DNA from: a bacterium
Lineage (GTDB): Bacteria > Electryoneota > B3-LCP
Length of the DNA: 60,543 nucleotides
Direction of reading: 5' to 3'
NCBI GenBank assembly: GCA_026394195.1
Contig: JAPKYS010000056.1
Location: 1-60,543, forward strand
The notes under the pieces are model-generated. The model saw only the letters and a list, made by a program, of their open reading frames with translations, searched no databases and was not told the origin of the DNA. The stretch's first letter is position 1, and each line of letters begins with the position of its first letter. This document shows positions 41,850 to 50,714 of the stretch, one piece after another. The translations under genes were made by a program, and so were the position numbers.

Positions 41850-44663
41850 GTGCGTCGTTCCAGCTGTCTTATCACAATGTTGACCCTTCTGCTGTTTGCC
41901 AGTTTCGCGTTCGCCGATCAATCCACCGTCATCTATCTCAAGTGGAATCAAAAACTGATGCCGGGACTCAAGGACCAAGTCTGGCGAACTCAAGCGGTAG
42001 AACTTGATCAGGTTCTCCAGAAATACTCGCTATACGGCCTGAGACCTGCCATCCGTCAACATATAGGTGCTGATCCTAAAGGGTTGGGCAAGGTGCTGCG
42101 CCTCGATCTCGTCAATGGTTCCGATCGAGAAAAGCTCCTGAGCGAACTCCGGAAACTATCCGGGACGATCTACGCCGTGGAAGCGCCCCAGCGATATAAC
42201 TGCGACGTCAAAGGGAATCCACCGGATCGCCATCCGGATAATGTCCCTACCGATCCACTCTACGGCGAGCAGTGGTTTTACCCGGTCATGAGCGCTCCGG
42301 CTGCCTGGGATATTTCGCGGGGCTCTGGTTCTGTTGTGGCTATCGTGGATAACGGTACCGATTGGCAGCATCCCGATCTTGAGGCCAATATCTGGTCCAA
42401 TCCCGGCGAGATTCCCGGCAATAATTTTGACGACGATCAGAACGGTTTCATCGACGACGTACGCGGCTGGGATTTTGTAGACAACGACAATAATCCGACT
42501 CCGGGAAGCATCGACGACTATCACGGCACGCATACCGCCGGCCTGGTCGGAGCGGTCATGAACAACGGCCGGGGTGTCGTGGGGATGGCTCCTTCCTGCA
42601 AAGTAATGCCAGTAAGAACCGGAGCTGGTGGATATATCACCAATGGGCTGGAAGGAATCGTCTATGCCGCCTACAATGGCGCGAACGTGATCAGCCTCTC
42701 CTGGGGTGGATCTGAACCTAACAGCTTCGAACAGGACGTCATCAGCGATGCCCTTTTGCAGGGGTGCGTCATTGTCGCTGCCGCCGGTAACGACGGCAAC
42801 AGCGCCTTGCACTATCCTGCTGCTTACGAAGGGGTCATGGCGGTTGCTTCCACCAATCCAAATGACAACCTGTCCAGTTTTTCCAACCGCGGCAGTTGGA
42901 TCACCGTCTGCGCGCCGGGTCAGCAAATCTTATCCCTGATCCCCAGCGGCTACGGCACCGCCTACGGCACTTCGATGTCCACTCCGCTGGTTGCCGGAAT
43001 TGCTGCCTTGGTGAAATCCTATTATCCCGATTGGACAGCTCAGCAGATTTACAACCAGATCGAATTCACCGCCGATGATATCACCGCCCGCTACCCCATC
43101 CTTGACGGACTGGTCGGTACCGGTCGTGTCAACGCCTTCAGAGCTCTGGCGGAAACTGCGCCCGGCATTCAACTGCTGAATCTAAGTTTCACCGAACTAA
43201 CCGGAAATTCGAATGGAAAGTTGGATCCGGGCGAACAGGCGCAATTGTTTATCACGCTTGAGAACACCGGTCAGGCAACCAATAACGTCCACGTGACGCT
43301 GACCAGCCCGAATCCCGAAATTGTGGTGCAGCAGGGAACTTGGGATTTCATGCAGTTCTGGTCCGGAGCCACCGTCAACAATTTCGCCGTCCCCTTCCAG
43401 ATTTACGTTCAACCCGGAACCCAGACCAACAACGAAGATACGCTGACCTTCACGATATCCACGGAATCATTCTATTCGGTTGCTCTGACAGGAAGATTGT
43501 GGATCACGCCCTCTTTCGCCGATATGGACACCGGTGAAGTTACCTTCAGCATCACCGACTTTGGAGCTTATGGCTACTATGATTATGTTCAGGGTTATCA
43601 TATCGGGTCAGGATTTAAATTCCCAAAGGATAGTACAAGTGCTCTCTACCACGGTTCGATCATGGCGGGAGTGTCCCCGTCCCGAGTAAGCGACTGCGCT
43701 TACGGGAACGACTACTCGGAAAACCGCTTCGATTGGAGAGCTTTACCGACTGGCGGGCTGAAAATATATCCCGGTCAGTTGGCGGACCAGGAAGGCTTAG
43801 GCATTTTTCAGGATACCCGCCCACCGGCAAACGAACAGGTGGGTTTGCAGGTTACTCAGCACAGCTACGCCTGGGCGGATAGCGCAGATGCGGATTACGT
43901 GATCATGGCCTATTCCTGCAAGAACGTGTCCGGCGATTCGCTGAAAAACCTGTACGTCGGGTTGTATCTGGATTGGGATTTGATCAGCTACGATCAGAAT
44001 ACCGCCAACTGGGACAACTCGTCGCTGTTAGGGTACGTCTACAACAGCGATACCTTCTCACCCAACGACCGCTATTACGGCAGCGCCATCCTGCAGGGTC
44101 CGCCGGCATCGTACCGGGTAATCGACAACGTTGTCAACGATCCCAATGCGCTCACCGATTCCCTAAAGTACGCCTTCATGACGTCGGGTTTCAACTACAC
44201 CTCCAATCCGACGCCCACCGACCTGGCTACCATGCTTTCGATTGGACCTCTGACGCTGGGTAACGGCGACAGCACCGAAGTCGTCTTCGCCATCATCGGC
44301 GGGTGGGATCTGGCTGATTTGCAGGCGTCCGTCACGGCTGCCAAAATCAAGTGGCTGGGCGTCAACGGTCTGGCAGACCAGCAGCCACCGCTTCCCGAAG
44401 CGGGTTTTTCCATCGAGGACGTCTACCCTCGCCCTGCGAACGGAGCGTTCCGCATCAGCTTCAAGCTGCCGGGTTCGGGTGAGGTGCGCTTCGATCTGGT
44501 CGACGTTTTAGGCCGGTCTACACCGGTCTGGTCCGGGTCTTATGCTCAGGCAGGAACCTATACCGCCTTCATATCCGACTGGCAGGGAGCGTCCGGCATC
44601 TACTTCCTGCGCGGCCGGTCGCCCTACGGTCAATCGCTGACCAAGATCGCGTGGATGAAGTAG
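41850..44663 (+). CDS. Secreted subtilisin-like (S8) serine protease with T9SS sorting domain
   Basis: A 937-residue protein read from GTG 41850, ten bases after GGAG; the signal peptide is LITMLTLLLFASFAFA. A propeptide region (about 24-140) precedes the S8 domain with its full catalytic triad: Asp167 (IVDNG), His225 (YHGTHTAG) and Ser375 (GTSMSTP). After it come beta-sandwich modules (about 440-840) and a somewhat divergent CTD (VYPRPANGAF...GIYFLRG...KIAWMK). It should act at the surface or be released, for protein digestion or cargo processing. Confidence 0.94.
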   Translation: MRRSSCLITMLTLLLFASFAFADQSTVIYLKWNQKLMPGLKDQVWRTQAVELDQVLQKYSLYGLRPAIRQHIGADPKGLGKVLRLDLVNGSDREKLLSELRKLSGTIYAVEAPQRYNCDVKGNPPDRHPDNVPTDPLYGEQWFYPVMSAPAAWDISRGSGSVVAIVDNGTDWQHPDLEANIWSNPGEIPGNNFDDDQNGFIDDVRGWDFVDNDNNPTPGSIDDYHGTHTAGLVGAVMNNGRGVVGMAPSCKVMPVRTGAGGYITNGLEGIVYAAYNGANVISLSWGGSEPNSFEQDVISDALLQGCVIVAAAGNDGNSALHYPAAYEGVMAVASTNPNDNLSSFSNRGSWITVCAPGQQILSLIPSGYGTAYGTSMSTPLVAGIAALVKSYYPDWTAQQIYNQIEFTADDITARYPILDGLVGTGRVNAFRALAETAPGIQLLNLSFTELTGNSNGKLDPGEQAQLFITLENTGQATNNVHVTLTSPNPEIVVQQGTWDFMQFWSGATVNNFAVPFQIYVQPGTQTNNEDTLTFTISTESFYSVALTGRLWITPSFADMDTGEVTFSITDFGAYGYYDYVQGYHIGSGFKFPKDSTSALYHGSIMAGVSPSRVSDCAYGNDYSENRFDWRALPTGGLKIYPGQLADQEGLGIFQDTRPPANEQVGLQVTQHSYAWADSADADYVIMAYSCKNVSGDSLKNLYVGLYLDWDLISYDQNTANWDNSSLLGYVYNSDTFSPNDRYYGSAILQGPPASYRVIDNVVNDPNALTDSLKYAFMTSGFNYTSNPTPTDLATMLSIGPLTLGNGDSTEVVFAIIGGWDLADLQASVTAAKIKWLGVNGLADQQPPLPEAGFSIEDVYPRPANGAFRISFKLPGSGEVRFDLVDVLGRSTPVWSGSYAQAGTYTAFISDWQGASGIYFLRGRSPYGQSLTKIAWMK

Positions 44664-44702
44664 CACTGCTACTTTTCCGCAAAGTGCTACGCGACTTTGC
44701 GC
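44660..44702 (+). terminator. Possible terminator hairpins after the subtilase
   Basis: GTAGC-ACT-GCTAC with TTTT right over the stop codon, then GCAAAGT...ACTTTGC (44679-44700). Weak but suitably placed. Confidence 0.4.
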
Positions 44703-44802
44703 TGCAAATGAAAGTTTCCAGTGCAGTCGGATCTCCGTACTTCGTCCTAAAGACCAGAAAGAACTATCGGTTCAATCCTTTCATCAATTCTTGGAGTTCA
44801 AA

Positions 44803-46263
44803 ATGAAAACGCTCATCACTTTCTTCGCAATATTAGCTCTGACTCTTACTGCCGCCTCCCAGCCACCGGATACATTGTGGACGAGGACATTTGGGGGAAG
44901 CAATAGTGAATTTGGTTGGAGCGGCCAGCAGACCAGCGACGGCGGCTATATCATCACGGGAACGACTGGTTCTTATGGCGCAGGTGGGTATGACGTCTAC
45001 CTGATCAAAACCGATGCCAATAGCAACCAGACCTGGCAGCGCACCTTCGGGGGAAGCAGTGATGATTGGGGCTACAGCGTCCAGCAGACCAGCGACGGCG
45101 GCTATATCATTACGGGAAGGACTTCTTCTTATGGCGCAGGTAATTGGGACGCCTACCTGATCAAGACGGATGCTGACGGCGATACGACCTGGACTCGTAC
45201 TTTTGGAGGAGGAGGTGATGATCGGGGTTACTGTGTGCAGTTGACCTTGGACGGCGGGTACATCATCTCCGGAGGTACTTATTCTTATGGTGCAGGGAAT
45301 TGTGACGTTTATTTGATCAAGACAGATGCTAACGGTGATTCGGTCTGGACTCACACTTTCGGCGGAAGCAATTATGATTATGGTAACAGCGTCCAGCAGA
45401 CCAGCGACGGAGGCTATATCATCGCGGGAAAGACTTCTTCTTTTGGCGCAGGTGGTGGTCACGTCTACCTGATCAAGACGGATGCCAATGGCAACCAGAC
45501 CTGGCAGTGCACCTTCGGGGGAAGCAGTTCTGATGCAGGCTACAGCGTCCAGCAGACCAGCGACGGCGGCTATATCATCGCGGGAGCGACTGATTCTTAT
45601 GGCGCGGGTGGTTGTGACGTCTACCTGATCAAGACCGATGCCAATGGCAACCAGACCTGGCAGCGCACCTTCGGCGGAAGCAATAATGATGAAGGTAACA
45701 GCGTCCAGCAGACCAGCGACGGCGGCTATATCATCGCGGGATCGACTGATTCTTATGGCGCAGGTAATGCTGACGTCTACCTGATTAAGACGGATGCCAA
45801 TGGCAACCAGACCTGGCAGCGCACCTTCGGCGGAAGCAATAATGATGAAGGTAACAGCGTCCAGCAGACCAGCGACAGCGGCTATATCATCACGTGATAT
45901 ACAGGTTCTTTTGGCGCAGGTGGAAATGACGTCTACCTGATCAAGACAGACACGGGTGGAACTCCCGTAAAGCCGGGCGGTGAACCACCTTCAGCGCCAG
46001 CACAGTTCTCACTTTTAGGTGCCTTTCCCAACCCCTTCAACCCCACCACTACCATACGCTTCACCTTGCCTCAAGCCGCGCATGTTGTGTTAGAGGTATT
46101 TGATATACATAGTCGAGTCGCAGGGGTTCAACATGTTGAACCCCTACAATCGGGCGCGCACGAAATCCAATTTGACGGATCGGGTTTGCCGTCGGGGGTG
46201 TACCTCTATCGATTGACGACGGGGGAGAACACAGCCAGCGGGAAAATGGTGCTTTTAAAATAG
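44803..46263 (+). pseudogene. Secreted seven-repeat beta-propeller protein with T9SS sorting domain, broken by one in-frame TGA
   Basis: Start at ATG 44803 (GGAG upstream); signal peptide LITFFAILALTLTAASQ. Seven near-identical 52-residue repeats follow (WQRTFGGSNxDxGxSVQQTSDGG..., ending YLIKTDANGN), enough for one seven-bladed propeller. In the seventh repeat, codon TGA at 45895-45897 replaces the GGA seen in the sister repeats (YIITG). The frame then continues without further damage through the CTD (AFPNPFNPTTT...KMVLLK) to 46263. A truncated product without CTD would not be exported. Since TGA ends other genes here, recoding is unlikely; a fresh mutation or an assembly error fits best. 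A palindrome sits in frame inside the CTD at 46122-46145. Confidence 0.88.
46122..46145. repeat. Perfect palindrome inserted in frame inside a sorting domain
   Basis: AGGGGTTCAACA and its exact reverse complement, 24 bp, with CTAC on the right as in the GTAGGGG family. It encodes GVQHVEPL after the strand ending SRV, the same place where the FG-GAP gene carries its 70-bp inverted repeat. Confidence 0.8.
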
Positions 46264-46264
46264 C

Positions 46265-46292
46265 CGCTGGTTGCTGGCGGCTGGTGTCTGGT
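46265..46292. repeat. Heptamer array, TGCTGGT family, 4 units
   Basis: CGCTGGT TGCTGGC GGCTGGT GTCTGGT, starting 2 bp after the stop codon of the propeller gene. Reverse complement of the unit at 23114-23145. Confidence 0.8.
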
Positions 46293-46317
46293 AGGGGCGT
46301 TTAATTAAACGCCCTGT
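46291..46317. repeat. GTAGGGG palindrome, TTAATTAA core
   Basis: Same sequence as 12228-12253; perfect palindrome at 46295-46314. Confidence 0.8.
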
Positions 46318-46329
46318 CAATGGAAGTGG

Positions 46330-46400
46330 GTAGGACAGACATTCTTGTCTGTCACCAATACTCGACGAAATAAACAGTCAGACAGGAATGTCTGACCTAC
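46330..46400. repeat. GTAGG long inverted repeat
   Basis: GTAGGACAGACATTCTTGTC at 46330 and its near reverse complement ending GACCTAC at 46400, with a 27-bp loop. It shares the GTAGG...CCTAC ends with the shorter palindromes. Confidence 0.7.
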
Positions 46401-46410
46401 CAGGAAATGT

Positions 46411-46436
46411 GTAGGGGCGCAGCATGCTGCGCCCTG
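46411..46436. repeat. GTAGGGG palindrome, GCATGC core
   Basis: Same core as 12269-12296, its right end altered to CCCTG and followed by a T-run, so it could terminate transcription. Confidence 0.75.
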
Positions 46437-46447
46437 TTTTTTCTCTT

Positions 46448-46525
46448 GGAGCCTCCTTCAGGAGGCTTTGAAACCCGGTAGCCAGGTGCTTTTCCCGAAG
46501 GGACCACTTCGTGGAGCGCCTGGTG
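46448..46525 (+). repeat. Two-copy structured repeat, copy 2
   Basis: AGCCTCC-TTCA-GGAGGCTTT hairpin, then CCAGGTGCT...AGCGCCTGG. Partner of 14570-14646, with a T-A pair where that copy has C-G. Confidence 0.65.
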
Positions 46526-46582
46526 GGGCTGTCGGGGTCAGGGGTGACCCCGACTATGCTATGCAACCATATTCCCAGCCTT

Positions 46583-46623
46583 GTCAGATTCCGGACGCAG
46601 GCTAAAGCCTTTGCCGGAATGAC
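46583..46623. repeat. Partial copy of the dispersed GTCATTCC repeat
   Basis: GTCAGATTCCGGACGCAGGC then AAAGCCTTTGCCGGAATGAC, a shortened version of the element at 494-660. Confidence 0.65.
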
Positions 46624-46655
46624 AAGGCGCTTTTAACTTACGGCTGACTGGTCTT

Positions 46656-46684
46656 TTACTTGGTTACCTGGTTACTTGTTCACA
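46656..46684. repeat. Octamer array, TTACCTGG family
   Basis: TTACTTGG TTACCTGG TTACTTGT TCAC, 8-bp period. The same unit makes a five-unit array at 60325-60364. Confidence 0.75.
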
Positions 46685-46730
46685 GGCGATTCAGGGCAAT
46701 ATTTTACTATATCGAGGTGATCTGAATCGC

Positions 46731-49700
46731 CTAATGCACCAGCCACCCCTTTGGGATCGGCTGCTTTTTGTTGTCCGCTCCGGTCACGGCGACGTCCAGC
46801 CAGCTGTCGCCCTTTCCCTGAAACATGGTGATGGTTAAAGGGTGCAACCCCGCTTTCAGAGCAATGTCGCCGCGAGCTTCAATCGCTCCATGCAGCCCGT
46901 CGTTGTTCACCACCAGGCTGTCGCCGATGTAGAGCGAACTGCCGTCGTCAGACGTGGTGTAGAAATCGTAGATGCCGTCGGCGGGAACTCGGATATAGCC
47001 CTGATATCGCACCGCGAAGTTCTTGTCATTGGCGAATTCTGGAATCATGATGGAATCGAGCACCACCTCTTTGGTGGGGGTGAGCTGATTAAAGCTGGGA
47101 ATCTCCGTCCAGGGACCGGCGTAGTAGCTGCACTTCAGACCGGGCTGCAGACTGACAGCTTCAACCGGTGCAATCGGAGTCTTGCGCGTGAGGGTCACCG
47201 TACTGGTATAGTTGCCGTCTAAATCACCTGAAAAGGCCCGAGCTCGGACGGTGGTCGTCCGGTTGAATACCAGAGGATCGGTGTACAAAGTAGAGGAGAA
47301 CGCCGGATCTCCCCCATCGGTGGTGTAGAGGATTCTCGCTCCGGGGTTGGGTGAGGTTATCTCTACCCGGATATTATCAATGAACGCCCGGCGGGGAGCT
47401 TTGATTTCGGCGAAAGCGAGCATGGTCTGATCGTAAAGCGGCTGTAAGGTTCGAATGGGATCGTGGGGGGACTTTATCAGCGTGGCTGCGAAAATCCGTA
47501 CTCTCGCATCCTGCGGCAGCCGAATCGATTTGGATTTGGGTGGTAGATCCAACTTGACCAGGAAGAGGTTGGTATAGCGGTAAGCGACGTTATCCCCCTT
47601 GCTGTTGTGGTGATGCGTCCCGGTCCAGGCTGCGGGAGTGTTTTCCATATAGGCGGGAGTGATCTGCTTTGGATCTTCCACGAAATCTCCGCTGACCAAG
47701 CGGCTGTTCCACTGCCCTAAGAAGGCTGCGTAATCCGGAATCACAGCCCCTTGAGGTTGATTATCGATGCTGAAATTTGTAATTACAGGGTTTCCGCCTA
47801 CCGCGCAAGTTAGCAGATAGAGTCTGTTATATTTTCCGGCTGGGAATGCAATCTCCTGTCCCCGGCATTCCACCACGTTCATCTGTCCTGCCAACGATGG
47901 ACCGAAGAGAAACGGCGCTCCCTGATAGATCAGCGTATCCGGCAATAAATCGGCGGAAAAGGTGTTCCCTTCCTGATCGAAGCTGCCGTCTTTGCGGTCG
48001 CTGTCTGAGCTGACGCCGTCGATATTATAGGATAAAGTCAGTGGCTGAGCTTGCAGTGGAACTACCTTCACGCCCGCCTCTTGCAGTCTGACGGCAAAAG
48101 ATTTCGGCTGATAAGGCGAAAAGGACGTTACCAGCATTCCGTTCTTGAGCTCAGCAGCGCCGACGGGTTCTTCTCCGGCGTTGATTTCCCGCGCTGATAA
48201 TATCGGACGGTTGAAGCGGATGCTGACACCATCTATTGATTCACCTTTCAATTCCTGCAGTCTTATGACGATTTCATCGCTATCTTCCGCCAGTTTGACC
48301 GCTTTAACCGCTACCGATGTCACCGGCTGACCGCTGCTGTCATCAACTCGGAGCAGGGACAGGAATTTACCCGACTTCCCCTGGTGTTTAGTCGTCTGGA
48401 AGGCCAACAGGGGCTGATTTAAACGAGCCGCTTCCCAAGGGATTTCGCCGTCCCGCCAATCACCTTTGTGCCCGGCGATGGCATAGGTGACCCGATGCTG
48501 CCCCAAGTCCTGAGATCGTTCGTCCTGAACCCACGACCAATTGCTGTTTACTCCGGGAGTATGAATCAGGGTCAATCGCAATGTATTTTTATCGGGATGA
48601 TCCCAGCCGTATTTGCTATCATTCAAAACGGCGACCCCGAACGCACCATCTTCCGAAGTGAGATCCGCCCACTGCTGCCCGGGGACTTCATATAGAGCCG
48701 GTTTGTTCAGACCTCTCTTGATACTGCCGAGACCCAGATCGTAGGTGACGCTGTCATTGGCGCTGGTGGGCGTGAAGGATGCCTTCAGCAGTGTGGCTGG
48801 TTCGCGCCAGTCGATGTCGTTGATGACTTCAAGACGGTTTCCCGCCTCCCCGGCAGCCAGCCGGATTTGCTGCCGGAAAACCGATTTACCATCGTAGCGC
48901 AATAGATCGATGACTGCGCGAGCAGGACCTGATTCTACCAGGCTCACCTGAGCACGTCCTCTGACTGTGGATCGGGGAATCCCCATCACGTCGGTGTAGT
49001 CGATTTCCCAGGAGGGCCAATTCCTCGGGTTATCTTTCAGCAGCTCCAATCTTGCCGGCATATTCAGCAATTCGCGCCTTAAGGTTTTATCGAAGATCGA
49101 CGCAACCTCACCGGAAGAATTGATCGTGACTTTATAGCGCTGGTTTTCGAGGGTACTGTCGGTTGCTGAAAGTCCCGTTTCCAGGCTGCCGGGCTGCTTT
49201 GACGGCCGAACGTCGTAGACCGCATATCCCACGGGCGGTACCTCTGCCAAAAAGACCACCTTGAGTGACTTGTCTTGCTGCTCTGCAACCTGCGCTGCAA
49301 CCTCCTGACCTTGTGGATTATACACTCGTACGTACTTCGGCGCGGTCTCATTGTAGGTTAGCACCGCCTCTACCACATCCTGACGGGTGATGGAAAGCGG
49401 ATTGAAGACCACTATTGGAATGCCTTTTGTGCGGGTATCCAGCGCCGGAACCGATGCCTCAACCGAGCTCTGGAAAATATTAGCAAACCGGTTCTGACAA
49501 AGGAGTTCGTCATTCCAGGAAAACTGGTACGCCTGAGGGATGCTGGTGCCGGTAATGTCGTCATGGAACTGGTGCCAAAGGAATCGAATCCAGGTCTGTT
49601 TTAATTCTTCCCCGGGATAAGCCAAGCCACCTAATTGATCGGCTATGACGGCTGCTTTTTCCGCGGCGTCCGCCAGCAGTTCGTTCTTGCGATTCCAGCG

Positions 49701-50657
49701 TTTCATGGCGGCTTCCGAGCTGTAACATCCCACACCATGCCGGGTCATCAGTAATTCGCCTTTATAGCGGGGCAGCTTCGCCTTCTGATCATCAGTCAAC
49801 GTGCGGGACAGTTCATCCGAGCCTGTACTGATTACTTTGATCGGGCCATCGCTCTGAATGGACTTTTCCAGCCAGGCAACCGAAGCAGAATCCGGAGAAC
49901 CCCCGACGTCACCGGTGCCGAAGTATTTATAGCCTGCATAAAGTCCGGAAACCTCTCCCTGATGGTCGATGGTCGCCAACCAGGTGCTGTCGCGGCTCAG
50001 GTCACTCCTGATCTTCGAGGTATAATCGCCGGGTCCAAGTTCCGCCACCAGAGTAGACCCATCGACGCCCTCCCAGAGACCAATGTCAAAGGGAACGCCA
50101 ACGGATGACCCCCAGGTCAGTTTCTGCGTCGAAAACCCTTTCAATCCGCTGTGGGCGGCTATGGAGGGCAGAGCATATCCAAATCCGAAGCAATCGGGTA
50201 AGAGGACGTCGCGGCTGGTTTTGCCGAATTCCTTGCTAAAATACCCATTCCCATAGAGCGCGTGCCTAAACAGCGATTCCGGCGAGGGGACATTGACGTC
50301 GACGGCATCCACCCAACTCCCAGCGACACGCCAGCGGTCTCCAGCAATATATTTCTTCAACTTGAGGTACGCGTCGGGATAGTACTCCTTCATCAGCATG
50401 TAGCGGAAGGCGCCTTCAAAGCTGAAGGTGTAGTCTGGAAAGGCCTCGAAGAGCTTGAAATTTTCATTGAAGGTCGAGGGGATGTATTCGTTGATGGTCT
50501 CCTGAATGGTCCAACGCCATTGGGTGTCCAGATGAGCAGTGGCGATGGTATGTAGACGGCGCTCGGGAGGTGGTGGGGTGGCTTCTTGGGCATAAGCCAC
50601 GCCGATTATTGTAGCGAGCAGGATAAAGATCACTCCTGCATAGAGGATATGTTTCAT
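46731..50657 (-). CDS. Exported GH38-family alpha-mannosidase with PA14 domain
   Basis: Start at ATG 50657 (1,308 residues): AGGA lies upstream and the signal peptide HILYAGVIFILLATIIGVAYA begins at once. The GH38 catalytic domain has AHLDTQWRW (zinc ligands His42, Asp44) and LLPDCFGFGYALP with nucleophile Asp155. The central mannosidase beta-domains follow to about residue 850. Near the C-terminus come a chitobiase-like Ig module (ILYTTDGGDPAFSS) and a PA14 domain (CSYYAGPW...GIYDFYTTSDDGSSLYIGDS), a carbohydrate-binding fold. There is no T9SS CTD, so it is probably periplasmic. It adjoins a sugar ABC transporter, suggesting glycan breakdown and uptake. Exact linkage unknown. Confidence 0.92.
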   Translation of the reverse strand: MKHILYAGVIFILLATIIGVAYAQEATPPPPERRLHTIATAHLDTQWRWTIQETINEYIPSTFNENFKLFEAFPDYTFSFEGAFRYMLMKEYYPDAYLKLKKYIAGDRWRVAGSWVDAVDVNVPSPESLFRHALYGNGYFSKEFGKTSRDVLLPDCFGFGYALPSIAAHSGLKGFSTQKLTWGSSVGVPFDIGLWEGVDGSTLVAELGPGDYTSKIRSDLSRDSTWLATIDHQGEVSGLYAGYKYFGTGDVGGSPDSASVAWLEKSIQSDGPIKVISTGSDELSRTLTDDQKAKLPRYKGELLMTRHGVGCYSSEAAMKRWNRKNELLADAAEKAAVIADQLGGLAYPGEELKQTWIRFLWHQFHDDITGTSIPQAYQFSWNDELLCQNRFANIFQSSVEASVPALDTRTKGIPIVVFNPLSITRQDVVEAVLTYNETAPKYVRVYNPQGQEVAAQVAEQQDKSLKVVFLAEVPPVGYAVYDVRPSKQPGSLETGLSATDSTLENQRYKVTINSSGEVASIFDKTLRRELLNMPARLELLKDNPRNWPSWEIDYTDVMGIPRSTVRGRAQVSLVESGPARAVIDLLRYDGKSVFRQQIRLAAGEAGNRLEVINDIDWREPATLLKASFTPTSANDSVTYDLGLGSIKRGLNKPALYEVPGQQWADLTSEDGAFGVAVLNDSKYGWDHPDKNTLRLTLIHTPGVNSNWSWVQDERSQDLGQHRVTYAIAGHKGDWRDGEIPWEAARLNQPLLAFQTTKHQGKSGKFLSLLRVDDSSGQPVTSVAVKAVKLAEDSDEIVIRLQELKGESIDGVSIRFNRPILSAREINAGEEPVGAAELKNGMLVTSFSPYQPKSFAVRLQEAGVKVVPLQAQPLTLSYNIDGVSSDSDRKDGSFDQEGNTFSADLLPDTLIYQGAPFLFGPSLAGQMNVVECRGQEIAFPAGKYNRLYLLTCAVGGNPVITNFSIDNQPQGAVIPDYAAFLGQWNSRLVSGDFVEDPKQITPAYMENTPAAWTGTHHHNSKGDNVAYRYTNLFLVKLDLPPKSKSIRLPQDARVRIFAATLIKSPHDPIRTLQPLYDQTMLAFAEIKAPRRAFIDNIRVEITSPNPGARILYTTDGGDPAFSSTLYTDPLVFNRTTTVRARAFSGDLDGNYTSTVTLTRKTPIAPVEAVSLQPGLKCSYYAGPWTEIPSFNQLTPTKEVVLDSIMIPEFANDKNFAVRYQGYIRVPADGIYDFYTTSDDGSSLYIGDSLVVNNDGLHGAIEARGDIALKAGLHPLTITMFQGKGDSWLDVAVTGADNKKQPIPKGWLVH

Positions 50658-50714
50658 GGTTATTCCTGACTGAGTATGTCTCGGCATCAGCGCGTATGCC
50701 TGGTTGTTAAGAAA

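Noticed and set aside
45895..45897. TGA recoded as glycine (genetic code 25)
   Set aside because: Several genes here end in TGA at exactly the length expected for their family (for example at 4442, 36928 and 53264), so TGA is a stop in this organism.
44878..45900. CRISPR-like 156-bp tandem repeats
   Set aside because: The repeats are in one reading frame and encode 52-residue propeller blades; they are protein repeats.
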